Positions 45,072 through 52,697 of a stretch of 64,000 nucleotides of DNA are shown here, piece by piece. The notes beneath the pieces are model-generated. The model made no database searches. It saw only the letters and a list, made by a program, of their open reading frames with translations, and was not told the origin of the DNA. A program made the position numbers and the translations under genes. The stretch's first letter is position 1; every line of letters begins with the position of its first letter. Origin of the DNA: Halogeometricum sp. S3BR5-2 (GTDB lineage Archaea; Halobacteriota; Halobacteria; Halobacteriales; Haloferacaceae); NCBI RefSeq assembly GCF_031624635.1, contig NZ_JAMQOQ010000006.1, positions 248,001 through 312,000 on the forward strand, read 5' to 3'.

Positions 45072-45770
45072 TCACCGCGTTCGCCGTCGCCGTCCTCGAC
45101 TCCGATTCCGCGACAGCACCACGTACAGGCTCGGTTCGAACGCCACGGCGATGCCCGCGAGCACCCAGTTCGTGAGGTCGGCGCCGCGGACGACGCCGAC
45201 TGCGACGACGGCGACGCCGAGGAGCGCTCCCGCCGCGACGGCCGCGCGTCGGGTTCGCTCGGCGAGTCGGACGCCGCGGGCCGTCGCGTACAGGCCGGCG
45301 GCGACGGAGAGGAGCACGGCGCTGACGGTTCCGAGCACCGGTTGGACGGTGACGAGTCCGAGGGCGAGGAGTCCGACGCCGGCGACGACGCCCACGCCGA
45401 GCGTCGCTCGCGGGGGAAGCGGATTCACGTCCGCGCCGTGGCGGACGGCGTAGGCCGCCGGCGGGAGGGCGAGGACGAGGCCCGCGAAGGCGGCGGGAAC
45501 CAGCGCGGACGGCGAGGGGTCGGCCGCGAGGACGCCGACGACGCCGAGGAACGCCCAGAGGACGCCGACGACGAGAATCCAGCGCGGCGGGACGACCGAG
45601 GCGGGGTCGTCGTCACGCAGGAGGCCGAACGCGACGAACGGGTACGCGCCGACGGCGGCGAGGACGACGACGTCGAGGAGTCTCAGCCCGAAGAGGAGGC
45701 CGAACACGACCGCCGTGAGGCCGAGAACGACGCCGATGAGTAGAGCGAACTCCGGGACGCGACGGCTCAT
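45072..45770 (-). CDS. Polytopic membrane protein, unknown function
   Basis: 232 residues with about six to seven hydrophobic helices (for example VPEFALLIGVVLGLTAVVFGLLFGL and LLDVVVLAAVGAYPFVAFGLL) and a basic C-terminal tail rich in Arg (NRSRGRRRRTR). The composition is dominated by Ala, Val and Leu. No conserved polar motif suggests a transported substrate. It is convergent with the radical SAM gene and begins a short region of small genes. Confidence 0.7.
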   Translation of the reverse strand: MSRRVPEFALLIGVVLGLTAVVFGLLFGLRLLDVVVLAAVGAYPFVAFGLLRDDDPASVVPPRWILVVGVLWAFLGVVGVLAADPSPSALVPAAFAGLVLALPPAAYAVRHGADVNPLPPRATLGVGVVAGVGLLALGLVTVQPVLGTVSAVLLSVAAGLYATARGVRLAERTRRAAVAAGALLGVAVVAVGVVRGADLTNWVLAGIAVAFEPSLYVVLSRNRSRGRRRRTR

Positions 45771-45891
45771 AGTCGAAGTCGGGAACAGGCGCGGGAAAGC
45801 GTTGCGTCCGGCGAGCGGCGGGCGTCGGGGCGGTATCGGGGGTGGATACGCACCCGGAAGCGTTTAGACGAGCGATAGAGTAGCCTCTCGT

Positions 45892-46395
45892 ATGTCAGAC
45901 TGTCCACTGGCGGACGAGTGCCCGCGGTACTCAGAGCGCATCAACGGGATGGGGTGTCAGTACTACGGGGACCGCGCGGGGGCAGAGTGGTGTAACAGCT
46001 ACGAACAGCCGATCCGCGACCTGAAACAACAGCCGGTCAAACCGGGCGAGGACGTCGTCGTCACCGTCGACGACATCCACGAGAGCGGCGCCGGCGTCGG
46101 GCGGACCGAGGACGGCTTCATCGTCCTCGTCGACGGCCTCCTGCCGACCACGCGCGCCGTCGTCCGCATCGACCGGGTGAAGTCGAACCACGCCAAATCG
46201 AAGAAGGTGGTCGAGCGCCTGCCGACCGACCCCGACGAGGAGGACGGCGACGTCGGCGCGGCCGGGAGAGGCGGCGACGGCGGCGGCGACGGGAGCGACA
46301 ACGGTGAAGACGGGGACGACGGCGGTAGCGGAAGCGACGGCGGCCCCAAGCGACCGACGGCCCTCGGAAGCCGCGACAACTTCTGGGGGAGCTAA
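45892..46395 (+). CDS. TRAM domain protein with N-terminal cysteine motif
   Basis: 167 residues. The N terminus has Cys4, Cys10, Cys22 and Cys34 in a regular C-x5-C-x11-C-x11-C spacing, which could hold a metal. A TRAM domain (about residues 48-107) follows, VKPGEDVVVTVDDIHESGAGVGRTEDGFIVLVDGLLP, a known RNA-binding fold. A glycine- and aspartate-rich tail of 50 residues follows, ending GSRDNFWGS. In halophiles single-TRAM proteins act as RNA chaperone-like factors; the cysteine addition is unexplained. TATA-like GTTTAGAC lies about 25 bases upstream. Confidence 0.88.
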   Translation: MSDCPLADECPRYSERINGMGCQYYGDRAGAEWCNSYEQPIRDLKQQPVKPGEDVVVTVDDIHESGAGVGRTEDGFIVLVDGLLPTTRAVVRIDRVKSNHAKSKKVVERLPTDPDEEDGDVGAAGRGGDGGGDGSDNGEDGDDGGSGSDGGPKRPTALGSRDNFWGS

Positions 46396-46478
46396 CCCCC
46401 GGACCGCCGCGCCGCGCCACCCAACGGACAGTCACATCCTTCTGTAGTTTTTTGCGACTCGCGCCGGTAGCGGAGGGT

Positions 46479-47027
46479 ATGCACGACGCGGACCGCGGCG
46501 ACGGGGGAGAGGGCGGTGCCGACGCCGACGCCGGCGACAGCGCCGAGGCGGGCGACGGCGCGGAGTCGGACGTCGGCGCCGCGGGCGTCCTCGCCGAGAC
46601 GGGGTTCGACCCCGAGACGAGCGTCCTCACGCGCCGGCAGGCCGAGGTGTTGGCCCTCCGCGAACGCGGCGTCCGCCAGTCGACCATCGCCGAGCACCTC
46701 GGCACCTCGCGCGCGAACGTCTCCAGCGTCGAATCCAGTGCGCGGCGGAACGTCGAGAAGGCGAGAGAGACCGTCGCGTTCGCGGAGGCGTTGACGGCCC
46801 CCGTTCAGGTGGCCGTCGAGGAGGGCGCCGACCTGTACGACGTGCCGAAACTCGTCTACGACGCCTGCGACGAGGCGGGCGTGAAGGTGGGCTACACCGC
46901 CCCGGACCTGATGAAGACCGTCGCCGACGCCGCCGGCGACGCCGTCCAGGGCCGGGAGGTGCGCTCGTCGCTCCTCGTGGGCGTCACCACCGAGGGAGCC
47001 GTCCGGGTCCGGCGGTCGTCGGAGTAG
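46479..47027 (+). CDS. tfx: Tfx family DNA-binding protein
   Basis: 182 residues. A disordered acidic N terminus (1-45) leads to a helix-turn-helix: VLTRRQAEVLALRERGVRQSTIAEHLGTSRANVSSVESSARRNVEKARETVAFAEAL, the family signature. Tfx of Methanothermobacter regulates a molybdenum formylmethanofuran dehydrogenase operon, but here no such operon is near, so the target is different or unknown. The C terminus is beta-rich. I chose the ATG at 46479, preceded by a GGAGG ribosome-binding motif; a TTG upstream is less likely. Confidence 0.88.
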   Translation: MHDADRGDGGEGGADADAGDSAEAGDGAESDVGAAGVLAETGFDPETSVLTRRQAEVLALRERGVRQSTIAEHLGTSRANVSSVESSARRNVEKARETVAFAEALTAPVQVAVEEGADLYDVPKLVYDACDEAGVKVGYTAPDLMKTVADAAGDAVQGREVRSSLLVGVTTEGAVRVRRSSE

Positions 47028-47043
47028 GCGAGGCGGGAGGAAA

Positions 47044-48114
47044 TCAGAACTCGCCGCGGGACTTCAACTCGTCCGCGAGGGCGCGCACGTCCTGCGCGCG
47101 CGACTTCGGCACGACGAGGACGCGGTCGTCCCACGCGACCACCGCGAGGTCGGAGACGCCCACGAGCGAGACGTGTTTGTCGTCGCCGGCGACGACGTTG
47201 TCCGCGGCGTCGACCGACCGGAGCGTCGCGTCGCCGGCGACGACGGAGCCGTCCTCGTCGGCGTCGAGCACGCGTTCGAGGGCGTCCCACGAGCCGAGGT
47301 CGTCCCACTCGAACGTCGCCGGAACGACGACGGCGTCGTCGGCGCGTTCCATCACGCCGTAGTCGATGCTCACCTCGGGAACGTCCGCGAAGGCGGTCTC
47401 GGGGTCGTCGCCGGCGTCGAGGGCGGCGACGAGACCCGACAGTGGGGTGTCACGGGCGGCGTCGATGAGGGACGCCGGCGTCCACGCGAAGATGCCCGCG
47501 TTCCAGTAGTGGCCGGCGTCGACGTACGCCTCGGCCGTCTCGGCGTCCGGTTTCTCGTGGAACGCCGCGACGGGGGCGTAGTCGTCGCCGCCGCGTTCTC
47601 CCGTCTCGCTCCCGCCGCCTCCCTCGCTCGCGAACGCGCCGGGTTCGATGTAGCCGTACCCGGTGTCGGGCCGGGTCGGTTCGACGCCGAACGTGACGAG
47701 CGACCCCGTGTCGGCGGCGACGCGAGCGCCGCGGCGCATCACGTCCGCGAACTCGCCTTCGACCCGGTGGTCGCTGGGGAGGGCGACGACGACGCAGTCT
47801 CCGTACAGTTCCCGGATGCGGTGCGTGGCGTAGACGAGGGCGGGGCCGGTGTCCCGCGCGGCGGGTTCGACGACCACCTCGGCGTCGGGGGCGTGGTCGG
47901 GGACCGCCTCGGCGAACGACGGGCGGGTGGAGACGACCACCTCGTCGGCCGCCTCGCGGGCGCGTTCGACCGTGCGCGAGAGCAGCGACTCCTCGCCGAG
48001 CAGCGAGAGGAACTGCTTGGGTCGGTCGGCGCGACTCGCCGGGTAGAGCCGAGAGCCGGTGCCGCCGGCGAGGACGAGGGCGACGACCGGTTTCTTAGAT
48101 AGGTCGGTCACCAC
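47044..48114 (-). CDS. Mannose-1-phosphate guanylyltransferase-like nucleotidyltransferase
   Basis: 356 residues. The nucleotide-binding signature ALVLAGGTGSRLYPASRADRPKQFLSLLG is complete, as are PSDHRVEG and FEKP-like FHEKPDAETAEAYVDAGHYWNAGIFAW. It lacks the C-terminal isomerase domain of bifunctional ManC proteins, so it is probably a monofunctional GDP-mannose-forming enzyme that supplies glycosylation. Its start overlaps the stop of a small leftward gene (48108) by 7 bases. Confidence 0.9.
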   Translation of the reverse strand: MVTDLSKKPVVALVLAGGTGSRLYPASRADRPKQFLSLLGEESLLSRTVERAREAADEVVVSTRPSFAEAVPDHAPDAEVVVEPAARDTGPALVYATHRIRELYGDCVVVALPSDHRVEGEFADVMRRGARVAADTGSLVTFGVEPTRPDTGYGYIEPGAFASEGGGGSETGERGGDDYAPVAAFHEKPDAETAEAYVDAGHYWNAGIFAWTPASLIDAARDTPLSGLVAALDAGDDPETAFADVPEVSIDYGVMERADDAVVVPATFEWDDLGSWDALERVLDADEDGSVVAGDATLRSVDAADNVVAGDDKHVSLVGVSDLAVVAWDDRVLVVPKSRAQDVRALADELKSRGEF

Positions 48115-48395
48115 GTCTCGACGACCCCGCTTCGGACGTCCTCGGCACAGCCCTCGCAGTCGGGGTGGCCGGCCTCGAAACAGGCCGGGAGGCCCGACTC
48201 GTCGAGGCCGACGGCGCGGCGTTCGGCGTGGCGCCGGCAGACCAGGCGGACGCGGCCCTCCTCGTCGCGCGGCAGGTCGGGGAGGTCGGACTGCGAGGCG
48301 TCTCGGCCGTCGTCGTACGCCCGTTTCGCGCGGGCGTACTGCCGGCCGGCGGCGCGGAACTGGTCCCGGACGAAGCGTGCGAATCGGTCGTCCAT
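48108..48395 (-). CDS. Small haloarchaeal protein with C-terminal cysteine cluster (DUF7091-like)
   Basis: 95 residues. The N terminus is helical and basic-acidic (MDDRFARFVRDQFRAAGRQYARAKRAYDDGRD). The C-terminal half contains VCRRHAERRAVGLDES and CFEAGHPDCEGCAEDV, with four cysteines and a histidine that could bind zinc. Its end overlaps the start of the nucleotidyltransferase gene by 7 bases, so the two are probably co-transcribed and translated. Confidence 0.8.
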   Translation of the reverse strand: MDDRFARFVRDQFRAAGRQYARAKRAYDDGRDASQSDLPDLPRDEEGRVRLVCRRHAERRAVGLDESGLPACFEAGHPDCEGCAEDVRSGVVETW

Positions 48396-48524
48396 CGCTT
48401 ATCGGGCGGTGGGCGCGCCGAGGCTATAGGTCCGTTGGTGGCCGGATTCGGCACGGTGGAGAGTGCCGAATTAGGGCGGTAGGGGTCGCGTGGAGTGCGT
48501 TTTCAGTTTCGGCTCGCACGTAAC

Positions 48525-48532
48525 CTTATTAA
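48525..48532 (+). promoter_or_regulatory. TATA-like box of the rpa3 operon
   Basis: CTTATTAA lies 32-39 bases before the ATG at 48564. Confidence 0.45.
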
Positions 48533-48563
48533 CCATAGCGAACCAACCGACGTACGCCTCCCA

Positions 48564-49523
48564 ATGGAAACCAAGGCGGAGGCGAGTGAAACCATGTCAG
48601 ACCTGCGAAACCACGCGGAGGAGATTGCCGACCAGTTTTCAGACCACTTGGATATCGACGCCGACGACGTCGAGGAGCGACTGCAGAACCTCGTCGACGA
48701 GTACCGGGTGCCCGTCGACGAGGCGCGCCGCTCCGTCGTCAACAGCTACCTCGACGAGGCGGGCCTCGACCGCGACGAACTCGGTCGCGGCGGGAACGAG
48801 GAGGTCCATCTCGCGGACATCGACCAGGACGAGCAGTGGGTCGACGTGACCGCGAAAGTCGTCGAACTGTGGGAGCCCCGAAGCGAGTCCATCTCGCAGG
48901 TCGGTCTCCTCGGCGACGAATCCGGGCGGATGAAGTTCGTCTCCTTCACCACCTCCGACCTCCCCGAGATAGAGGAGGGGAAGGTGTACCGCCTCGGCAA
49001 CGTCGTCACCGACGAGTACCAGGGCAACTACTCCGTGAAGCTCAACCGGACGACCAGCATCGAAGAACTCGACGAGGACATCGAGGTGGGCGACGACGCC
49101 ACCACCGTCGAGGGTGCACTCGTCGACATCCAGTCCGGGAGCGGCCTCATCAAGCGCTGCCCCGAGGAGGGCTGCACGCGCGTCCTCCAGAACGGCCGCT
49201 GTAACGAACACGGCAACGTGGAGGGCGAGTTCGACCTCCGCATCAAGGGCGTCCTCGACGACGGCGACGCCGTCCACGAGGTCATCTTCGGCCGCGAGAT
49301 GACCGAAGAGCTGACCGGCATCTCCCTGGAGGAGGCCCAGGAGATGGCGATGGACGCCTTGGACACCACCGTCGTCGTCGACGAGATGCGCACGGACCTC
49401 ATCGGACGCTACTACCGCGTCTCCGGCCCCGAACTGGGGCGGTACGTGCTCGCCGACGACACCGAACGACTGAACGGACCGGCGGATGCCGAAGCAGTCC
49501 TCATCCAAGCGAGGTCGATCTAA
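48564..49523 (+). CDS. rpa3: Replication protein A, Rpa3-type single-stranded DNA-binding protein
   Basis: 319 residues. RPA coats single-stranded DNA during replication and repair. An N-terminal helical region (1-60) is followed by an OB fold (VDVTAKVVELWEPRSESISQVGLLGDESGRMKFVSF), a second OB fold (VEGALVDIQSGSGLIKRC), and a zinc finger CPEEGCTRVLQNGRCNEHG (near residues 214-232). Haloferax volcanii has three RPA operons; the one with an associated downstream RPAP most resembles Rpa3. I chose the ATG at 48564, since the TATA-like box lies between it and the upstream frame. Confidence 0.9.
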   Translation: METKAEASETMSDLRNHAEEIADQFSDHLDIDADDVEERLQNLVDEYRVPVDEARRSVVNSYLDEAGLDRDELGRGGNEEVHLADIDQDEQWVDVTAKVVELWEPRSESISQVGLLGDESGRMKFVSFTTSDLPEIEEGKVYRLGNVVTDEYQGNYSVKLNRTTSIEELDEDIEVGDDATTVEGALVDIQSGSGLIKRCPEEGCTRVLQNGRCNEHGNVEGEFDLRIKGVLDDGDAVHEVIFGREMTEELTGISLEEAQEMAMDALDTTVVVDEMRTDLIGRYYRVSGPELGRYVLADDTERLNGPADAEAVLIQARSI

Positions 49524-50198
49524 ATGAGTTCCAACGAAGTCCCCTCCCGAGAAATCGCCCGACGAGTGTTCGCCGAAGAGTTCAACGACGCCAGCTACAC
49601 GTTCAAGGAGTCCGACGACGAGCGAGCGCCGGTGTACCTGCTCCTCCCCTCGGGGGAGAAAGCTAACCGCGTCTTCCTCGTCGGCACGCTCACCGAGAAG
49701 GAGGACGTGGGCGAGGACAACGAGTACTGGCGGGGCCGTATCGTCGACCCGACGGGGACGTTCTTCGTCTACGCCGGGCAGTACCAGCCCGAGGCGGCGA
49801 GCGCGCTCCGCGACCTCGAACCGCCGGCGTACGTCTCCGTCGTCGGCAAACCCCGGACGTACGAGACGGACGACGGCAGCGTCAACGTCTCCGTGCGCCC
49901 CGAGTCCATCAGCGTCGTCGACGCCGAGACGCGGGACCGCTGGGTGGTCGAGACGGCGCAGCGAACGGTCGAGCGCATCGAGCGGTTCGACGAGGAGGGC
50001 AACGAGTACGGCCGCATGGCGCGCGAGGAGTACGACCTCCCCATCGACCGCTACAAGACGGCGGCCGTCTCCGCCCTGCAGAGCCTCGAAGAGGCCGGCG
50101 GCGACGAACTCGGCGGCTCCGAAGAGTCCGACTCGGAGGACGCCGATACCGATACCGATACCGACGCGGACGCCGCCTCGCCGGAACCGAACGCGTAG
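49524..50198 (+). CDS. rpap3: RPA-associated protein Rpap3
   Basis: 224 residues, starting immediately after the rpa3 stop codon (no bases between). It is an OB-fold protein (about 65-160: RVFLVGTLTEKEDVGEDNEYWRGRIVDPTGTFFVYAGQYQPEA and YVSVVGKPRTYETDDGSVNVSVRPESI), helical region RTVERIERFDEEG, and a long Asp/Thr-rich acidic tail. In Haloferax, RPAP proteins bind their cognate RPA and contribute to DNA-damage resistance. Tight coupling here supports complex formation. Confidence 0.9.
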   Translation: MSSNEVPSREIARRVFAEEFNDASYTFKESDDERAPVYLLLPSGEKANRVFLVGTLTEKEDVGEDNEYWRGRIVDPTGTFFVYAGQYQPEAASALRDLEPPAYVSVVGKPRTYETDDGSVNVSVRPESISVVDAETRDRWVVETAQRTVERIERFDEEGNEYGRMAREEYDLPIDRYKTAAVSALQSLEEAGGDELGGSEESDSEDADTDTDTDADAASPEPNA

Positions 50199-50292
50199 GC
50201 CGCCGCCCGCGCGAGCCGCTCAGCTCCCTTTTTCGCCGCGATAATCGTCTGACGAAGCATTAAGTATCTCCGAGCGATAACTTCCGGGCATC

Positions 50293-50700
50293 ATGGGCAA
50301 CAAGAACAAGACCATCTCGTTCCGCGTCAACGAGGACGCGTTCGAGACGCTTCGGGAGATAGCCGAAGAGCGGGACATCTCGCTGTCGGCCGTCTTCCGC
50401 GACTACGTGGACACCCTCGTTGCCCACGACGGCCAAGTGCAGGTCGTGCCGGAGCACGAACTCGACGGGGCGAGCGCCGACGAGGAGAAGTCGTTCCCGC
50501 CGAAGGTCCGGGTTCCGAAGAGCTTCATCCGCGAGCACGAGCGTCTCGAACTGGAGGCGGACCACCTCCGCGAACAACTCGAAGAGCACAAGCGGTACGT
50601 CAACTACCTCCGCGAGCAACTCGAAGACGAAGAGGAGGAAGTGATTCAGTTGGAGGACTTGGACAGCGAGGCGGACGAACCGTCGTTCCGTCTCGGGTAG
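50293..50700 (+). CDS. Ribbon-helix-helix protein with C-terminal coiled coil
   Basis: 135 residues. The N terminus KTISFRVNEDAFETLREIAEERDISLSAVFRDYVDTLV is an Arc/CopG-type ribbon-helix-helix. The central part is charged, and residues 80-122 (FIREHERLELEADHLREQLEEHKRYVNYLREQLEDEEEEV) form a strong coiled coil for oligomerisation. TATA-like ATTAAGTAT lies about 33 bases upstream of the ATG. The target is unknown; binding of its own promoter is plausible from the family. Confidence 0.85.
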   Translation: MGNKNKTISFRVNEDAFETLREIAEERDISLSAVFRDYVDTLVAHDGQVQVVPEHELDGASADEEKSFPPKVRVPKSFIREHERLELEADHLREQLEEHKRYVNYLREQLEDEEEEVIQLEDLDSEADEPSFRLG

Positions 50701-50765
50701 CCGGGTCGCTCGTCATCCGTCTCTCGCGCAGGCGTTCCGTTACGCATTCTCCCGTTTCCGCGTTC

Positions 50766-51221
50766 TCAGCCGCTGAGCGCCCGCTTCGCCTCGCGCGCCT
50801 TCGATTCCATCTCGGCGTTCCCCTCGACGTTCGAGAGCGTCTCGACGGCTTCGAGCGTCCGCACGGCGTCGTCGAGGAAGGAAAGCACGTCGCCGGGGTA
50901 GGCGTACAGCATGTACTCGTCGCCCATCACGTCGACGATGGCGTCCGGACCGAGGCCCTGCGCGCGGAGTTCGAGGAGGTACGTCACGAACTGTCGCTCG
51001 GGGTAGCCGGTGTAGAGGTCGTCGGGGTTCTCGGGGTCCAGGAAGTCCTTCGCGAAGTCGAGCAGTCTGTCGCGCGTCGCGGCGTCCACCTTCGAGAGAC
51101 CCTCCCCGGAGTAGAGCACGTCCATCGTCGCCCCCTTGAACGCCCCCTTCGGGATGTTCACGTCCAGTTGCGAGACGATTTCGCGGTGGTTTTTGAGGTA
51201 TATCTTGTCCGTGATGGCCAC
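50766..51221 (-). CDS. Conserved haloarchaeal protein of unknown function
   Basis: 151 residues from GTG at 51219-51221. It starts VAITDKIYLKNHREIVSQLDVNIPKGAFKGATMDVLYSGEGLSKVD, continues with YTGYPERQFVTYLLELRAQGLGPDAIVDVMGDEYMLYAYPGDVLSFLDDAVRTLEAVETL and ends in a short helix. There are no membrane segments or metal motifs. It is the last clearly core-type gene before tRNA-His; it is transcribed away from it. Confidence 0.8.
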   Translation of the reverse strand: MAITDKIYLKNHREIVSQLDVNIPKGAFKGATMDVLYSGEGLSKVDAATRDRLLDFAKDFLDPENPDDLYTGYPERQFVTYLLELRAQGLGPDAIVDVMGDEYMLYAYPGDVLSFLDDAVRTLEAVETLSNVEGNAEMESKAREAKRALSG

Positions 51222-51310
51222 AGTTGCCGGTTGTAGTCCGGTCGTCGGCAAAAGCGTCCCGGTGAGCGGCGGCGTGCGTCGCTCTCGCACGCCTCCGCGG
51301 AGTCGTAACG

Positions 51311-51318
51311 TATTTTAG
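51311..51318 (+). promoter_or_regulatory. TATA-like box of tRNA-His
   Basis: TATTTTAG lies 27-34 bases before the tRNA start. Confidence 0.5.
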
Positions 51319-51344
51319 TCACACGAGGATACCAGTAACTGCGT

Positions 51345-51418
51345 GTCCGGGTTAGGGTAGTGGACTATCCTTCAGCCTTGTGGAGGCTGAGACGCGGGTT
51401 CGATTCTCGCACCCGGAC
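51345..51418 (+). tRNA. tRNA-His (anticodon GTG)
   Basis: A complete cloverleaf. The first base G can pair with a terminal C (the G-1:C73 pair that defines tRNA-His), the acceptor stem TCCGGGT pairs with ACCCGGA, T8 and A9 follow, the D arm is GGGTAGTGGACTATCC, the anticodon arm is TCAGCC-TTGTGGA-GGCTGA with anticodon GTG, and the T arm is GCGGG-TTCGATT-CTCGC. No intron and no encoded CCA. It marks the left boundary of the accessory DNA that follows. Confidence 0.97.
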
Positions 51419-51450
51419 CTCCTCCGATTTCAGCACTCTGAGCCATCGCT

Positions 51451-51468
51451 TCAGCCTTCTAAGGCTGA
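51451..51468 (+). repeat. Degenerate copy of tRNA-His anticodon arm
   Basis: TCAGCCTTCTAAGGCTGA is a perfect 8-bp-stem palindrome and matches the tRNA-His anticodon arm except in the loop. It is followed by GAGACATTCGAACACCC, faintly like the downstream variable and T region (GAGACGCGGGTTCGA). It could be a leftover from an integration event at the tRNA. Confidence 0.4.
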
Positions 51469-51538
51469 GACATTCGAACACCCTGCAAATCGACTCAAGC
51501 CTGAATCGACGGACGGTAGCTTATAAGCAACCAGACCC

Positions 51539-51639
51539 GACCAGAAATGCTCTGGTCTTCTAAATTCCATACACAAACAGGGTGGATTAAGTGAGAGATT
51601 TCCAGTGGCTCCGACCCCCCACATTTCGTCTGGAAATCT
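51539..51639 (+). terminator. Two hairpins between tRNA-His and the first accessory gene
   Basis: GACCAGA-AATGC-TCTGGTC (51539-51557) is a 7-bp perfect stem followed by TTCT. A second hairpin pairs AGATTTCCAG (51596-51605) with CTGGAAATCT (51630-51639), 10 bp with a 24-base loop. They lie in the 317-base gap 51419-51735, which also holds the tRNA-like remnant and a likely promoter (AATTATAC near 51690) for the operon starting at 51736. No protein is visible in the gap. Confidence 0.45.
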
Positions 51640-51735
51640 AACTATTCCATGGCGGATGTCGACGTGTAAAATGTCGATAACTGATATTCTGAATTATACT
51701 CTACCCTTGAATAGGGGAGTCGAGATACCACCATC

Positions 51736-51972
51736 ATGGAACTCATCGTTGAAGACGAGAGCAAGTGGGTAGAACTAGACTCAGGACCCACCGCCTGCAA
51801 CAAACTAGAGGCCTTCCGCTCTGCGCAATCCAAAGTTCGCATCTCTATGATGCCTCAATCCAGCACAGGACGCATCTCCTTTGGCGTCGGACTCAACCCT
51901 AACAAAGCCAAGCGATTTGGTCAATATCTCAGCTTCCAATCAGGTATTATCCGAGAGAACGAAGACCAATGA
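51736..51972 (+). CDS. Small accessory protein, paralogue 1 of three
   Basis: 78 residues, unrecognised. It begins MELIVEDESKWVELDSGP and contains SSTGRISFGVGLNPNKAKRFGQYLSFQSG. The pattern of two N-terminal strands, then GRIxxGVxLNPxxAxRxGxYL, recurs in the next two genes, so the three are tandem duplicates. Overlap with the next gene is ATGA. Its N-terminal half is the most diverged of the three. Confidence 0.75.
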   Translation: MELIVEDESKWVELDSGPTACNKLEAFRSAQSKVRISMMPQSSTGRISFGVGLNPNKAKRFGQYLSFQSGIIRENEDQ

Positions 51973-52202
51973 TGGAAATCAAATTTCCCGATAACGACCA
52001 CGGTGGGTTCGCCGAACTAGAGAGCGGCGGTCATATTGATACGACGTTCCGGATTATCAACGACAACGGAATCCGCATTGACCTGTTGGCCCAAATGCAC
52101 CATGGACGACTCCGTCTCGGAATCAACCTCAACCCCAAAGAAGCCCAACGAGTCGGCGAATATCTGACCGCCCAAGCGACCTTAGCGCAGGAGGACCAGT
52201 GA
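51969..52202 (+). CDS. Small accessory protein, paralogue 2 of three
   Basis: 77 residues beginning MMEIKFPDNDHGGFAELESGG and containing HHGRLRLGINLNPKEAQRVGEYLTAQA. It shares the FAELESG/FAEVETG strand and the GxxxLGxxLxPxEAxRVGxYL motif with its neighbours. Its start overlaps the stop codon of the preceding gene, and it is followed within two bases by paralogue 3. The function is unknown; binding to a common partner is a plausible inference for such tandem paralogues. Confidence 0.75.
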   Translation: MMEIKFPDNDHGGFAELESGGHIDTTFRIINDNGIRIDLLAQMHHGRLRLGINLNPKEAQRVGEYLTAQATLAQEDQ

Positions 52203-52203
52203 A

Positions 52204-52467
52204 ATGGAGATAGAATTTCCCAGCAACAACGAAGGTGGATTTGCGGAAGTCGAAACTGGTCGTAACGTCCGCACCAAACTTGAGGTCGTTCATGGTGTGC
52301 ACCTTCGACTCGGCTTAGAATCCATGATGAGCCATGGGTCCATCGCTCTTGGAGTTAGGCTCGACCCGGACGAAGCCCGAAGAGTTGGAAGATATTTGAT
52401 TGCTCAAGCCGACATCATTGACGAAGACGGAGACGGCGTAGAAGAAGAACCAGAGGCTAACCCATGA
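52204..52467 (+). CDS. Small accessory protein, paralogue 3 of three
   Basis: 87 residues, beginning MEIEFPSNNEGGFAEVETGRNVRTKL and containing SHGSIALGVRLDPDEARRVGRYLIAQADI. It is closest to paralogue 2 and has an extra acidic tail (DEDGDGVEEEPEANP). The end overlaps the start of the next gene by 4 bases. The unit is one operon of overlapping genes through 53545. Confidence 0.75.
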   Translation: MEIEFPSNNEGGFAEVETGRNVRTKLEVVHGVHLRLGLESMMSHGSIALGVRLDPDEARRVGRYLIAQADIIDEDGDGVEEEPEANP

Positions 52468-52697
52468 CCGACACAGACTCCGAGAATATAGAGCATCTCG
52501 TGGGCGTCTACAAACAGTTCTTCTACGGGGAGATTTCCCGCGCTGAGGCGATGAATATCATCAACGAAGAGCAGTGGAACCGTATATCGCGGGTCGCAGC
52601 CTTTGAGATATCGAACGAGAGAGTCCAGCCAGTGACTGACGACGAACTGGCTCGTAAGTACCGTAGCAACGCAGAATCGAGTGAGGGCTACCCATGA
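52464..52697 (+). CDS. Small helical accessory protein, unrecognised
   Basis: 77 residues: DSENIEHLVGVYKQFFYGEISRAEAMNIINEEQWNRISRVAAFEISNERVQPVTDDELARKY. It is predicted to be helical with mixed charge and no cysteines. It overlaps the genes on both sides by 4 bases (ATGA type), so it is part of one polycistronic unit. Confidence 0.65.
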   Translation: MTDTDSENIEHLVGVYKQFFYGEISRAEAMNIINEEQWNRISRVAAFEISNERVQPVTDDELARKYRSNAESSEGYP

